Source of the DNA: CAOJBM01 sp051872535
GTDB lineage: Bacteria > Bacillota_I > Bacilli_A > RF39 > UBA660
Length of the DNA stretch: 30,705 bases
Assembly (NCBI GenBank): GCA_051872535.1
Contig: JBJEDY010000066.1
Span: forward strand, 1-30,705
Direction: 5' to 3'
Part shown: piece by piece, positions 7,291-15,400 of the stretch
How the letters are laid out: every line of letters begins with the position of its first letter
How positions within the stretch are numbered: position 1 is the first letter of the stretch
The notes under the pieces: model-generated
What the model was told of the DNA's origin: nothing
Seen by the model: only the letters and a program-made list of their open reading frames with translations
Database searches by the model: none
Program-made: the position numbers and the translations under genes

Positions 7291-7973
7291 CATAATAAAT
7301 TATCTATTATATCAATTGTTTTTTCATCTATTTGAAGATTATTAAGTAAATAACCTTTTTTTATTAAAAGTATGGCATTTTCTTCACTTATACCTTTACT
7401 TGTTAAGTAAAATAAGAAATTCTTATCGACAGAACTTATTGTTGCATTATGATTTACTTCCACTTCATTACTACTTACTAATAAATTAGGAATAATAACA
7501 TTTTCAGCAGCATTTAACATAAGTATTCTAATATTTTCTAAAAAGTTATTATTTTTTATATTCGGAGTTACTTCCCCTGTAGCTGATATTTGCATAATAC
7601 CATTTTTTTCTGTTACAACTTTAATATTAACTTCACAGTTATTATTGTTACCATTAATATTTGAATTAAACTCTAAGGTACTATTTCCTTTACAAACTAT
7701 TGATGAATTAAATATTAAAGTACTTTTTTCACTAAGATTAAGATTAACTCTATCATTCATAGTAGTAACGTTATTAAAACGATTATATATTAATTCACTA
7801 TTAGGCGCTAAGTTTATTATTAACTCAAGATTCTCACTTTCTTTGGAACTAAAATCATTAATTAGAACTTTTCCACTAGCATTTATTTCTAATTTGTTAA
7901 CTAAAATTTCTATATTAAGAACATTGTTATTTACTGATACAACATTGTCCTTGTCTACTATTAGTTTATTCAT
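7290..7973 (-). CDS. sufD: Short SufB/SufD-family scaffold protein
   Basis: The 227-residue protein is a cut-down member of the SufB/SufD family. The middle is a repetitive beta-helix-like region (strands such as LELIINLAPNSEL). The C-terminal signature EVEVNHNATISSVDKNFLFY, followed by LTSKGISEENA, is clear. SufB and SufD are usually above 400 residues; this one lacks most of the N-terminal part. Its signature mixes features: HNATIS resembles SufB (HEATxS) more than SufD (HGATVG), but a glutamate present in SufB is asparagine here. Only one cysteine is present. It lies 1 nt after sufC, its expected ATPase partner. It may form a homodimeric scaffold with SufC, as in minimal SUF-like systems. 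SufD or SufB naming is arbitrary. Confidence 0.85.
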   Translation of the reverse strand: MNKLIVDKDNVVSVNNNVLNIEILVNKLEINASGKVLINDFSSKESENLELIINLAPNSELIYNRFNNVTTMNDRVNLNLSEKSTLIFNSSIVCKGNSTLEFNSNINGNNNNCEVNIKVVTEKNGIMQISATGEVTPNIKNNNFLENIRILMLNAAENVIIPNLLVSSNEVEVNHNATISSVDKNFLFYLTSKGISEENAILLIKKGYLLNNLQIDEKTIDIIDNLL

Positions 7974-7974
7974 T

Positions 7975-8730
7975 TTATTTATTTTCTCCTAATTCATCCG
8001 CCTTATTAATATTATTAAAACCTAAATTTTCAATTTCTTTAGCTAGCGTCATATCACCAGTTTTTATAATATGTTTATTATCTAAAATATGAACATAGTC
8101 TGGTTTTAAGATTTCTAAAAGTTTAGAATTATGAGTGACAATTAACATACTGCAATTTGTAGCACTATGATATTCTTTTAAAGAGTTTGCTACAATTTTT
8201 AAAGCATCAACATCTAATCCAGAGTCAATTTCATCTAAAATAACAAAACTCGGTTCTAACATCCATAAATGAAGAAGTTCATTTTTCTTTCTTTCTCCAC
8301 CGCTCATTCCATCATTAATATTACGATGAATGAAAGATTTAGGAATTTCTAGTTTAGCACAAATATTTTCTAGTTTTTTGTTAAAGGCAAATATATCTAC
8401 TCTTTCATTGTTTTTTTCACTTAATGCAGTTCTTAACATTTCTGCATTAGTAACACCTTCAATTGCAATAGGGCTTTGATTAATCATATTAATTCCTAAA
8501 CGAGCAATCTCGGTAGTTGATAAAAGATTTAAATCTTGATTTTGATAAATAATATTTCCTTTTTTTATCGTATAATTAGGATCATGTAAAAGTGTTTTAC
8601 AAATTGTACTTTTCCCAATACCATTTGGCCCTAATAAAGCATGGATTTCTCCATCTTTTATTTCTAAAGAAAAATCCTTTAATATTTCTTTTTTTTCTAC
8701 TTCGACTGTTAAGTTATCAATTTTTAACAT
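7975..8730 (-). CDS. sufC: SufC, ABC-type ATPase of Fe-S assembly
   Basis: The 251-residue soluble ABC ATPase drives conformational change in the SufB/D scaffold during Fe-S cluster assembly. Visible motifs: Walker A GPNGIGKST (34-42), the Q-loop region MINQSPIAIEGV, signature MSGGERKKNELLHLW (the SufC form), Walker B SFVILDEIDSGLDVDAL and the switch histidine in LIVTHNSKLLE. The length is normal. It is the first gene of the operon with its own promoter at 8748-8776. The leader is only about 10 nt, with GGTGA as ribosome binding site. The sufD start follows its stop after one base. Confidence 0.96.
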   Translation of the reverse strand: MLKIDNLTVEVEKKEILKDFSLEIKDGEIHALLGPNGIGKSTICKTLLHDPNYTIKKGNIIYQNQDLNLLSTTEIARLGINMINQSPIAIEGVTNAEMLRTALSEKNNERVDIFAFNKKLENICAKLEIPKSFIHRNINDGMSGGERKKNELLHLWMLEPSFVILDEIDSGLDVDALKIVANSLKEYHSATNCSMLIVTHNSKLLEILKPDYVHILDNKHIIKTGDMTLAKEIENLGFNNINKADELGENK

Positions 8731-8747
8731 AATAATTCACCGAAATA

Positions 8748-8776
8748 ATTGTACCATTTTTTAAAAAAGAAGTCTA
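8748..8776 (-). promoter_or_regulatory. Promoter of the suf operon
   Basis: The minus strand reads TAGACT (8771-8776), a 17-nt spacer and TACAAT (8748-8753). Transcription would start near 8741, leaving a leader of about 10 nt with GGTGA. That is too short for a riboswitch or long attenuator. Confidence 0.65.
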
Positions 8777-8787
8777 TGCCATAGAAA

Positions 8788-8806
8788 AAGAAGCATTATG
8801 CTTCTT
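8788..8806 (-). terminator. Terminator overlapping the end of the membrane thioredoxin gene
   Basis: A near-perfect palindrome AAGAAGCAT-T-ATGCTTCTT is followed on the minus strand by TTTTTCTAT. The hairpin includes the stop codon and the codons for the final Glu-Glu-Ala, an economical arrangement. Confidence 0.82.
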
Positions 8807-9752
8807 CATAATTAGATTTAATCCATTCTGTAACTATTTCTTTAGATTGGTTTCCAATCAAAGTATATTTGATTTCTTTATTGTTAACAATTACTGTTGT
8901 TGGTGTTCCTTTAATAGTAAATAATTCTCTAAACAAATTATTTTCTTCTTGAGTTTTAAAACTAGCAATATCTATTTTATAAGCTTGATATTTTAAAGAA
9001 TCTAATACTTCATTAAGAGTTGGTAAATATACTGAACAAGGTCCACATCCAGTTCTTGCTATTACAACAATCATTTTTTCATTATTATTCAATTTTTTTT
9101 CATATTCATTTATCGTAATTGTTTTTAAATTGGCATATGTTGGTTCAGTTTTGTTTTCTGAATTGTCAGTACTATTATTCGTAGTACTATCAGTTTCTTT
9201 TTTATTATATGAAACATTTCCTTTTTCACTATATTTAGTATAATCACTAGTACCATTTTCTTTATTTTTCTTAGTATAGTCATATATGTAGATAACACCA
9301 GCTATAAAAAGAATAACCATAATTATTAAAAGAATTGATATGATGATATTACTTCCCTTTTCTTCTTTTTTGATTGCAAGCAATTTTTCTTCTACTTCTT
9401 CTTTATCTATTTCTTTGGTAATAATTGGTTCTATTTCCGGAATATTCTCTACAACCTCTAGAACACGAGGATTAGATACTTTTTTTGTTTCTTTAGTTTC
9501 AGCTTTTTTAACTACTTTTTTCTGTGATGCAGTTGTCTTATTTGTTTCAATTTTCTTAGTAACTTTTTTTACTTCTTTTTTTGCAGATGTTTTTGGTTCT
9601 TTTTTTATTGTAGTTGTTTTTTTATTCGTAGTTTTTGGTTCTACTACTTTTTTTGTTATATTTGCTTTCTTATTTGTTTCAGTTTTTTTAGCTGCAGTTT
9701 TTTTTGCTTGAGTCTTTTTTTCTACAGTCTTTGTTTTTTTAGTTTCGGCCAT
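8796..9752 (-). CDS. Membrane-anchored thioredoxin with lysine-rich cytoplasmic tail
   Basis: The 318-residue protein has three parts. Residues 1-95 are dominated by Lys, Thr and Ala in repeats such as KKTAAKKTETNKK, like histone H1 tails. One transmembrane segment lies at ~135-157. A Ser/Thr/Asn-rich linker leads to a thioredoxin domain (~207-318) with active-site CGPC (236-239) and the cis-proline motif GTPTTVIV. The membrane orientation (basic tail inside) puts the redox domain outside the cell, where it could reduce or form disulfides in surface proteins. Several secreted proteins here have paired cysteines. The basic tail might bind nucleic acid or acidic lipid; that is speculation. It has its own promoter and terminator. 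Confidence 0.8.
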   Translation of the reverse strand: MAETKKTKTVEKKTQAKKTAAKKTETNKKANITKKVVEPKTTNKKTTTIKKEPKTSAKKEVKKVTKKIETNKTTASQKKVVKKAETKETKKVSNPRVLEVVENIPEIEPIITKEIDKEEVEEKLLAIKKEEKGSNIIISILLIIMVILFIAGVIYIYDYTKKNKENGTSDYTKYSEKGNVSYNKKETDSTTNNSTDNSENKTEPTYANLKTITINEYEKKLNNNEKMIVVIARTGCGPCSVYLPTLNEVLDSLKYQAYKIDIASFKTQEENNLFRELFTIKGTPTTVIVNNKEIKYTLIGNQSKEIVTEWIKSNYEEA

Positions 9753-9789
9753 ATTATTACATCTTCCTTCTTATTATTATCTATTAATG

Positions 9790-9818
9790 ATTATCGCTTA
9801 TTTAGAAGGAAAAGTCAA
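9790..9818 (-). promoter_or_regulatory. Promoter of the membrane thioredoxin gene
   Basis: The minus strand reads TTGACT (9813-9818), a 17-nt spacer and GATAAT (9790-9795), a good sigma-A match. The transcript would start near 9783, about 30 nt before the start codon. Confidence 0.7.
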
Positions 9819-9851
9819 TGTTGATAAGTTCTGTTTAATAAAATTACAGCA

Positions 9852-9884
9852 AAAAAACTATTCTTTTTATTTGAATAGTTTTTT
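9852..9884. terminator. Terminator linked to the decayed surface-gene copy
   Basis: The stem AAAAAACTATTC / GAATAGTTTTTT (12 pairs) has a nine-base loop and runs of T on both strands. It follows the stop codon of the remnant at 9883-9942. It shares its stem arm with the terminator at 3125-3152, as if duplicated together with the coding end. Confidence 0.75.
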
Positions 9885-9942
9885 ATAAACCGTCATTAGC
9901 TAAAAATATGCGAAAAAAATACCTATCTAACCTTCTTCTTTA
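9883..9942 (-). pseudogene. Remnant of the 3' end of an FGE/lectin-like surface gene
   Basis: On the minus strand, reading to stop TAA at 9883-9885, the codons give DRYFFRIFLANDGL. This lines up with DWYSFRIVLANDGS, the last residues of the intact protein ending at 3164. Ten of fourteen positions are identical, and both reach the stop codon together. An in-frame stop at 9940-9942 closes the frame upstream, so no gene remains. Substitutions fall at all codon positions and are not restricted to adenines. Further upstream (9970-10048), AGGAGT, a lysine-rich AAGAAAAAAG stretch and TTGACT could be leftovers of the 5' end after an internal deletion; this last part is weak. Confidence 0.7.
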
Positions 9943-10071
9943 TTATTTATTGAAATAACATTTTGGATATTAATTATACTTTTTTCTTAATACTAATACA
10001 ACTCCTATATTATTAAATATATTAAACTTTTCATTATAATAAAGTCAACAAACTATTTTTTCCACATAAAA
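9943..10071. other. AT-rich gene-free stretch
   Basis: This is the remainder of the gap between the two coding regions ending at 9752 and 10099. I see no open frame or RNA gene. It may include the eroded 5' end of the remnant described at 9883-9942: on the minus strand TTGACT at 10043-10048 and AGGAGT at 10001-10006. Confidence 0.4.
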
Positions 10072-10091
10072 AACTGACATTGATGTCAGTT
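10072..10091 (-). terminator. Terminator of the SPETG surface protein gene
   Basis: The stem AACTGACAT / ATGTCAGTT (nine pairs) is followed on the minus strand by TTTTTTATG. It lies 8 nt beyond the stop codon at 10099. Confidence 0.85.
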
Positions 10092-10098
10092 ATTTCTA

Positions 10099-10710
10099 TT
10101 ATACACGATAGAATTTTGTACTTTTTCTTGCATATGATATTGCTGCAATTGCAACTACAGCTCCACCAGCTAAGATGATGTATGAAGCCATTGTAGTTCC
10201 ATCCCCAGTTTCCGGAGAAGATGGTGTAGATTGAATTTTACATTCTCCAGCAGCACTAGCACCTTGAACTGAATTAGCAGTAACTTCTTTACCATCAACA
10301 GTATAAGCAACAGCTACACATATCTTTCCACATTCATGAGCAGTTTCTTTTAATGTTGCATCAACAGTACCAATTGCAGTAGTTGTTGTAAATGCAGCAT
10401 TTGTAGTATTTGTAAATGAAATAAAACCATTTGAATCCTTAGCTAAATCTGAAGACCAAATACTACTATTTGTTGTAAATTGTCCAAGTGTCATATTGGC
10501 AGGTATCATTTGTACTCTAATGTTAGAGATAGCTCCTTCTGAAGTATCTGGTGTAACATTCAATGTACAAGTTGTTTGTGGTGCTTGTAAAGTTGTATTT
10601 TCTAATGGTGTAGAACAATCAAAACTAAATGATGCTTGTGCTTCAACAACGCTTGGTAATGCAATTGCTCCTATGGCGAATGCAGCTAATAGTGATAACT
10701 TCTTTTTCAT
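10099..10710 (-). CDS. Sortase-anchored surface protein with SPETG sorting signal
   Basis: The 203-residue protein has a signal peptide (~1-25, ending SVVEAQA), an extracellular domain rich in Thr, Ser and Ala, and a classic wall-sorting tail: SPETG at 165-169, a hydrophobic stretch (~174-194) and a basic end RKSTKFYRV. SPETG is not LPxTG but fits the (S/P)PxTG pattern recognised by Clostridioides difficile class B sortase. A class B sortase gene lies directly opposite, sharing the promoter region. The extracellular part has the strand pattern of a cohesin-like or Ig-like sandwich and five cysteines. What it binds is unknown. It has a ribosome binding site (GTGAGG), an extended -10 promoter and a strong terminator. 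Confidence 0.82.
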   Translation of the reverse strand: MKKKLSLLAAFAIGAIALPSVVEAQASFSFDCSTPLENTTLQAPQTTCTLNVTPDTSEGAISNIRVQMIPANMTLGQFTTNSSIWSSDLAKDSNGFISFTNTTNAAFTTTTAIGTVDATLKETAHECGKICVAVAYTVDGKEVTANSVQGASAAGECKIQSTPSSPETGDGTTMASYIILAGGAVVAIAAISYARKSTKFYRV

Positions 10711-10755
10711 TTTAAAACCTCACTTCTACTATTATATTTCCCTTATTGTGATTTA

Positions 10756-10783
10756 ATTATAACATATATTTTTAAAATGTGTA
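10756..10783 (-). promoter_or_regulatory. Extended -10 promoter of the SPETG protein gene
   Basis: The minus strand reads TACACA (10778-10783), 16 nt, then TGTTATAAT with -10 TATAAT at 10756-10761. It points away from the sortase promoter, whose extended -10 is almost the same sequence. A second TATAAT at 10731-10736 on the minus strand lacks a good -35. Confidence 0.65.
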
Positions 10784-10810
10784 ATTTTTTTCTCAAAAAA
10801 GTGTAAAATA

Positions 10811-10819
10811 TGTTATTAT
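10811..10819 (+). promoter_or_regulatory. Extended -10 promoter of the sortase gene
   Basis: TGTTATTAT (10811-10819) is an extended -10. No good -35 stands at 16-18 nt, which suggests activator help or weak expression. The ribosome binding site GGTGAGAT (10840-10847) follows. GTGTAA occurs at 10779-10784 and 10801-10806, 22 nt apart. Confidence 0.5.
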
Positions 10820-10850
10820 ATTTATAAGAATAAACAAGTGGTGAGATAAA

Positions 10851-12401
10851 ATGAAAAAGATTTTAATTACAATTAGCAATAATACCCTATTTTTTTCTTA
10901 TAAATCTTTAAATGAAGAAAACTCTAAAAACTTGTTAAATACTAATGTTATAAAGAATGATGAAATTTATTTTAGTGATTTATATATGGTAGAAAACACT
11001 AAATTAGTTAGTTCTTTTATTAAAGAAGTAGCTATTGATAATAAGATTAGAGACATTGTTTTAGAAGATAATGATATGGCTACCATCATTATACCTTGTT
11101 TAAATAAAATACCAGTAATTAATTGTATTTATTTTAAAGAAAATACAAATTTAACTTTTAAGATTTGTGAATTAATTATTAATAATCTAAAAATACGAGG
11201 TATTAGTTGCTATGCTATTCCTACTTTCTTAATTGAAATGTTAGATCGTGAAGATATTATAGTAGAATCTCGTTGTGAAGTATTATTTAATAGTTCTTTA
11301 ATGAGTGGTAATAATCTTACTTCATATTCAAAAATATTTTATAAAATGAATCTAAGAATTGTTGTTCCTATAAAGAATGAAGACTTAGATGAATTAGAAG
11401 CTTTCTGCAAAATTAATAAGTACTTAAAAAATATTCATATTAATAAGTGTGATATTGAAACAATTGATACGGTTGTTAAATGTCTATACAAATATCGTGT
11501 TAAAAATATTAATATATACATCCACGATAATATTAACGATGAAAAAATTGTTGAAGCTTTAAAAAAACTTAATAAAAAGTATACTTCAAAATATAAAATA
11601 AGTTTAAAGCTTAGTTATGATGAAAAATATATTAAAGATAATTATCTAAAACAAGTTACATTTACAACATTAAAAGTGTGTTCTTTATTAATTCTTGCTA
11701 TTATTGGTGGCTTTTTAGGTTATACAATTTTAAGTAATAACTTAAGTGCTAAAAAAGTTGATAAGATTAATGAAGAGATAAATATTCTTCTTAGTGATGT
11801 AAAAGACGATAATATAAACAGTGAATCTACAGATGGAGTTTCTAAAGATTATTTAAAGAGCTTATTAACAATGAATAGTGATACTGTTGGTTGGTTAAGT
11901 GTAAAAAATACTAAAGTAGATTATCCAGTAGTTCAAACTAATGATAATGATTATTATTTAAAAAAGAATTATAATAAACAAAGTGATCGTAATGGTTGGA
12001 TATTTATGGATTATAGAAATAATGCTACTGAATTAGATAAAAATACAATAATATATGGTCATAATATTTATTATAGTGATATTATGTTTGCAACTTTAAC
12101 TAATGTAACAAAAAGTAAATGGCTTGAAGATGAAGAAAATCATTATATAACATTTAATACTTTAAACGAAAACTTACAATGGAAGATTTTTTCTGTATAT
12201 TCGATTAAAAAAACTAGTGATTATTTAGAAAAAGATTTTAGTAATGATGAAGAATGGTTAGAATTTGTTAGTATGATTAAAGATCGTAGTGATTATAAGT
12301 TTGATACAGAAGTTAATGCTGAAGATAAAATTGTAACTTTATCAACTTGTCTTCAAAATGATCGTCGTTTAGTTGTTCATGCTGTTCTTGTGAAAAAATA
12401 G
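10851..12401 (+). CDS. Class B sortase with unusual N-terminal cytoplasmic domain
   Basis: The 516-residue protein ends in a class B sortase domain (~335-516). Landmarks are DTVGWLSVKNTKVDYPVVQ, catalytic His404 in IYGHN, Cys500 in TLSTC and Arg505/506 in DRRLVVHA. Sortases cleave the sorting signal of a surface protein and join it to the cell wall. Normal class B sortases are about 230-280 residues with a short N-terminal anchor. Here a transmembrane segment at ~270-295 is preceded by about 270 residues that should lie in the cytoplasm. That domain has alternating strands and helices and no motif I recognise. The natural substrate is probably the divergent SPETG protein. A terminator overlaps the stop codon. 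Confidence 0.88.
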   Translation: MKKILITISNNTLFFSYKSLNEENSKNLLNTNVIKNDEIYFSDLYMVENTKLVSSFIKEVAIDNKIRDIVLEDNDMATIIIPCLNKIPVINCIYFKENTNLTFKICELIINNLKIRGISCYAIPTFLIEMLDREDIIVESRCEVLFNSSLMSGNNLTSYSKIFYKMNLRIVVPIKNEDLDELEAFCKINKYLKNIHINKCDIETIDTVVKCLYKYRVKNINIYIHDNINDEKIVEALKKLNKKYTSKYKISLKLSYDEKYIKDNYLKQVTFTTLKVCSLLILAIIGGFLGYTILSNNLSAKKVDKINEEINILLSDVKDDNINSESTDGVSKDYLKSLLTMNSDTVGWLSVKNTKVDYPVVQTNDNDYYLKKNYNKQSDRNGWIFMDYRNNATELDKNTIIYGHNIYYSDIMFATLTNVTKSKWLEDEENHYITFNTLNENLQWKIFSVYSIKKTSDYLEKDFSNDEEWLEFVSMIKDRSDYKFDTEVNAEDKIVTLSTCLQNDRRLVVHAVLVKK

Positions 12402-12418
12402 TAAGTGTTAAACTTACT
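12400..12418 (+). terminator. Terminator of the sortase gene
   Basis: The stem AGTAAGT / ACTTACT with a five-base loop is followed by TTTTCTTTTTATTTTATT. The first arm begins inside the stop codon TAG. Confidence 0.82.
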
Positions 12419-12443
12419 TTTTCTTTTTATTTTATTATAAAAA

Positions 12444-12452
12444 TGATATAAT
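12444..12452 (+). promoter_or_regulatory. Extended -10 promoter of the 1360-aa gene
   Basis: TGATATAAT has -10 TATAAT at 12447-12452 with a TG extension. The -35 region is only T-rich. AGGAGG at 12465-12470 stands 7 nt from ATG 12478. The gene is therefore transcribed separately from the sortase, whose terminator lies just upstream. Confidence 0.65.
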
Positions 12453-12477
12453 TATTGTAATAATAGGAGGAATTGAT

Positions 12478-15400
12478 ATGGGTATTAAAGATTATACTTT
12501 AAAATTTGATGAAATAATTTATTCCTCTTTATATACAGACAGTAATTTAAGTGAAGAACATAAGAAATGGTTAGAAGAAATATCAACTATTTTAAAAAAC
12601 GAAAAAGATTTAAATTCAGCTTTTTCTACTCTAATTACTAATGCTACCAAAGAAAATAGTTATCAATATAAAAATTTTATTACTTATTTAATTAATAATA
12701 CTTCTTTTGAGACAGAAAATATTTTAAATAATTTAAAAGAATATTCTGATTATAGTGAATATTTATTTTTAAAACTAAAAGTAAATGATATTCTTAATTA
12801 TATTGAAAATAAGAAAACTATTACTATGTTTGACATGAATTTAATAAATACTTATATCAAAAATAATAAAAGTTTAGTTAGTAAAATCATTAGTAATGAA
12901 AATATTTGGTCAAAATTCCCAAAATTTTCTTTAGAATTTAGTTATAGCACTAACCTGGAGAAATATTTTGAATCTTTAAATAAAGAATTATTGAATAAAT
13001 GCACACCTGACACTATTACAGCAGTTATTAAAGGTATGTACAAGAAATTTAAAGATTTTCTAACAATTAAAGATCACAATATATTACAACAATTAGTAGA
13101 TAATAGTTTATTGTTTATATATGATGATATAAAAGAAATTAAAACATATATAATGAAAAATCCAAGTATCGCATCAAAGTTTAATGCTCTTTATTTTGAA
13201 GAACTTACAGAAAAAGAATTAAACTCTTTATATAGTCAAAATGTTATTAATCCTTATATCTTAAAAGCAGCATTAAATAACGGAGAAAATCCTAATAAAG
13301 TTTTCTCTAAAGAAAATGTTAGTAAATGTGCTATTAATTCTATTAATTATAATTTTCTTGATTTACTAGATTCTGTACATAGAAATTGTTTACTTAAAGA
13401 TCCCCATTTACTTAACAGATTTAATGACTATATCGTTGCTGAGATTATATCTACTTATTTTTCTGAAGAAGAAATAATTATGGAATTAAGAAATCCTTTA
13501 TTTTTAAATGATATTAGCACTTATGCATTGGAACTTATAGTAAATAATTTAAGTTTTAGAAATCTCTTTAATATGATTCAAAATCATTTGATATTTGAAA
13601 GAATTAATAATTTAAACACTAATGTTAGTGAAAAAGATAGGGTTTTTGTAAGAGGATATTTAGATTCAACAATCTTGGTTCATAAATCTTCATCAAATAT
13701 GATTTATAATATGCTTTTATTAGTACCTGCTAATAATGTTTTAGAATACTTAACTTATCCTTATATTTTAGAAAAGATTAATAATAAAGATTTAATTAAT
13801 TTAATCATTAAGAATAATATTGATTTTAAATTGATTATAGAAAATGATTTCATATTTAAAAGATTAGATACAACAGATATTGTTAATTATATTAATGAAT
13901 TATGGACAATTAAAGTTGATTTAGATTTGATTAAGAATCCTAAAATTTTAAAAAGATTATTTAATATTAATGATGAATTGTTAAAAAAGATTAACTTCGA
14001 TGAAGTTAATTACCTATTTGATACAATTAGAATGAAAGATACTTTATCTATTCAAGAAAGTACTTTAACAGTCCAAACTTATCATGCAGTACTTTCTAGT
14101 TATTTAACATTTGGTATAAACAAAACAATCGATATTATTTCAAATGGTAATAAAGATTTAACTATAAGTATTATTAATAGTGCCATAAATGCAATAACAA
14201 AAGAAGAAGTTACTAATTATCGGAATAATAATTATCTATTATTACAAAATATTGATAAAAAGATTGTTGATAAGTTAAAAGATATCAACATTACTTCAAT
14301 AAATGAGTTTGAGTCTCGCATTATGGCTATACCTTACATTGAATCTTTAATTAGATTAATGGTATCTACTAAGTTTATGACTTTAAGTGAAATTATTCAT
14401 ACTTTATATAACTATAAAAAGTATGAAGATAATTTGGAGGCTCGTAAAGAATTAAAAGAATTCTGTAATGAGTTTGTAAGCTATTTTTTAAATAATAAAA
14501 GTGATGAAATAAAAAAACATTTAATAGATGTTGCTAAAAAGAATTGTTGTTTAAAAAGCGGAGTTATAAAAGATGATTACAAAAAAACGTTAAAGGAATG
14601 GTTATCAAAGAAAAGATTAGAACTTTTCATCAAGTCTTTACAAGGTGAAAAAAATGCTATTTTATACAAAGAAAATTATGATTTTAAAAACATCAATAAT
14701 TTATATATATCTAGACTTAATAGTTCAAGTGTTGAATTAGATAGTATTATTGAAAATATTCTAATTCCTCTATCTAAAGATGAGTTTGATTTAGATATTT
14801 GTTTAAAGAAAATGAATATTTCAAAACCAAAAGATTATGATAAGTATAGACAGAGTAAAAATGACCTTAAAAAGGTTAAAGAAATTAATCAAGCAATAGC
14901 AAGTATTAAAGGAATAAAGAAAGAAAGTAATTTATTGGAATTATTAAATTATATTGTTTATGGCACAGATATTACAAATAAAAAAAGGTTAACTACAATT
15001 AATAAATTACGTAGTCTTGCTTTAGATATTACTGGGGAAGTTTATATCGATAAAATCAATATGTGCATTGTATATGGTAATATAGTAGATATTGAAGATG
15101 AAGAAGCAATCAAAGAATATGAAAGTTTTGAAATTCTAGTTAATACTATTATTAAAAAAACTAAAGATTATATAAAACATTGGATGGACACAAAAACGAT
15201 TGAAAGTCTTTACTATGATGATTTTGTGAAGTATAGCAAAAAGATAAAATATGAACATGATTTTAATAGTCATTATTATGAAGTCAAAGAAAGAATATTC
15301 TCTTTAAAAGATTTAGAAATTATTTTTGATGGTTTTGATATAAATGAATTTTGTGAAGTTGATAAATATTTAAATATTTTACTATTTGAGAAGAATATTT

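Noticed and set aside
8731..8795. Riboswitch or regulatory leader before the suf operon
   Set aside because: The promoter places the transcript start about 10 nt from the sufC start, too close for a structured leader.
9340..9711. Plus-strand Phe/Val-rich frame over the membrane thioredoxin gene
   Set aside because: It is the antisense of Lys/Thr repeats (AAR/ACN giving Phe/Val/Ser codons) and has no start signals.
9883..9942. A diversity-generating retroelement pair (variable repeat at the 3' end of the 789-aa gene, template repeat at 9883-9942)
   Set aside because: The two copies differ at all kinds of bases, not only where the template has A. There is no reverse transcriptase gene nearby, and the second copy keeps a stop and terminator like a decayed gene.
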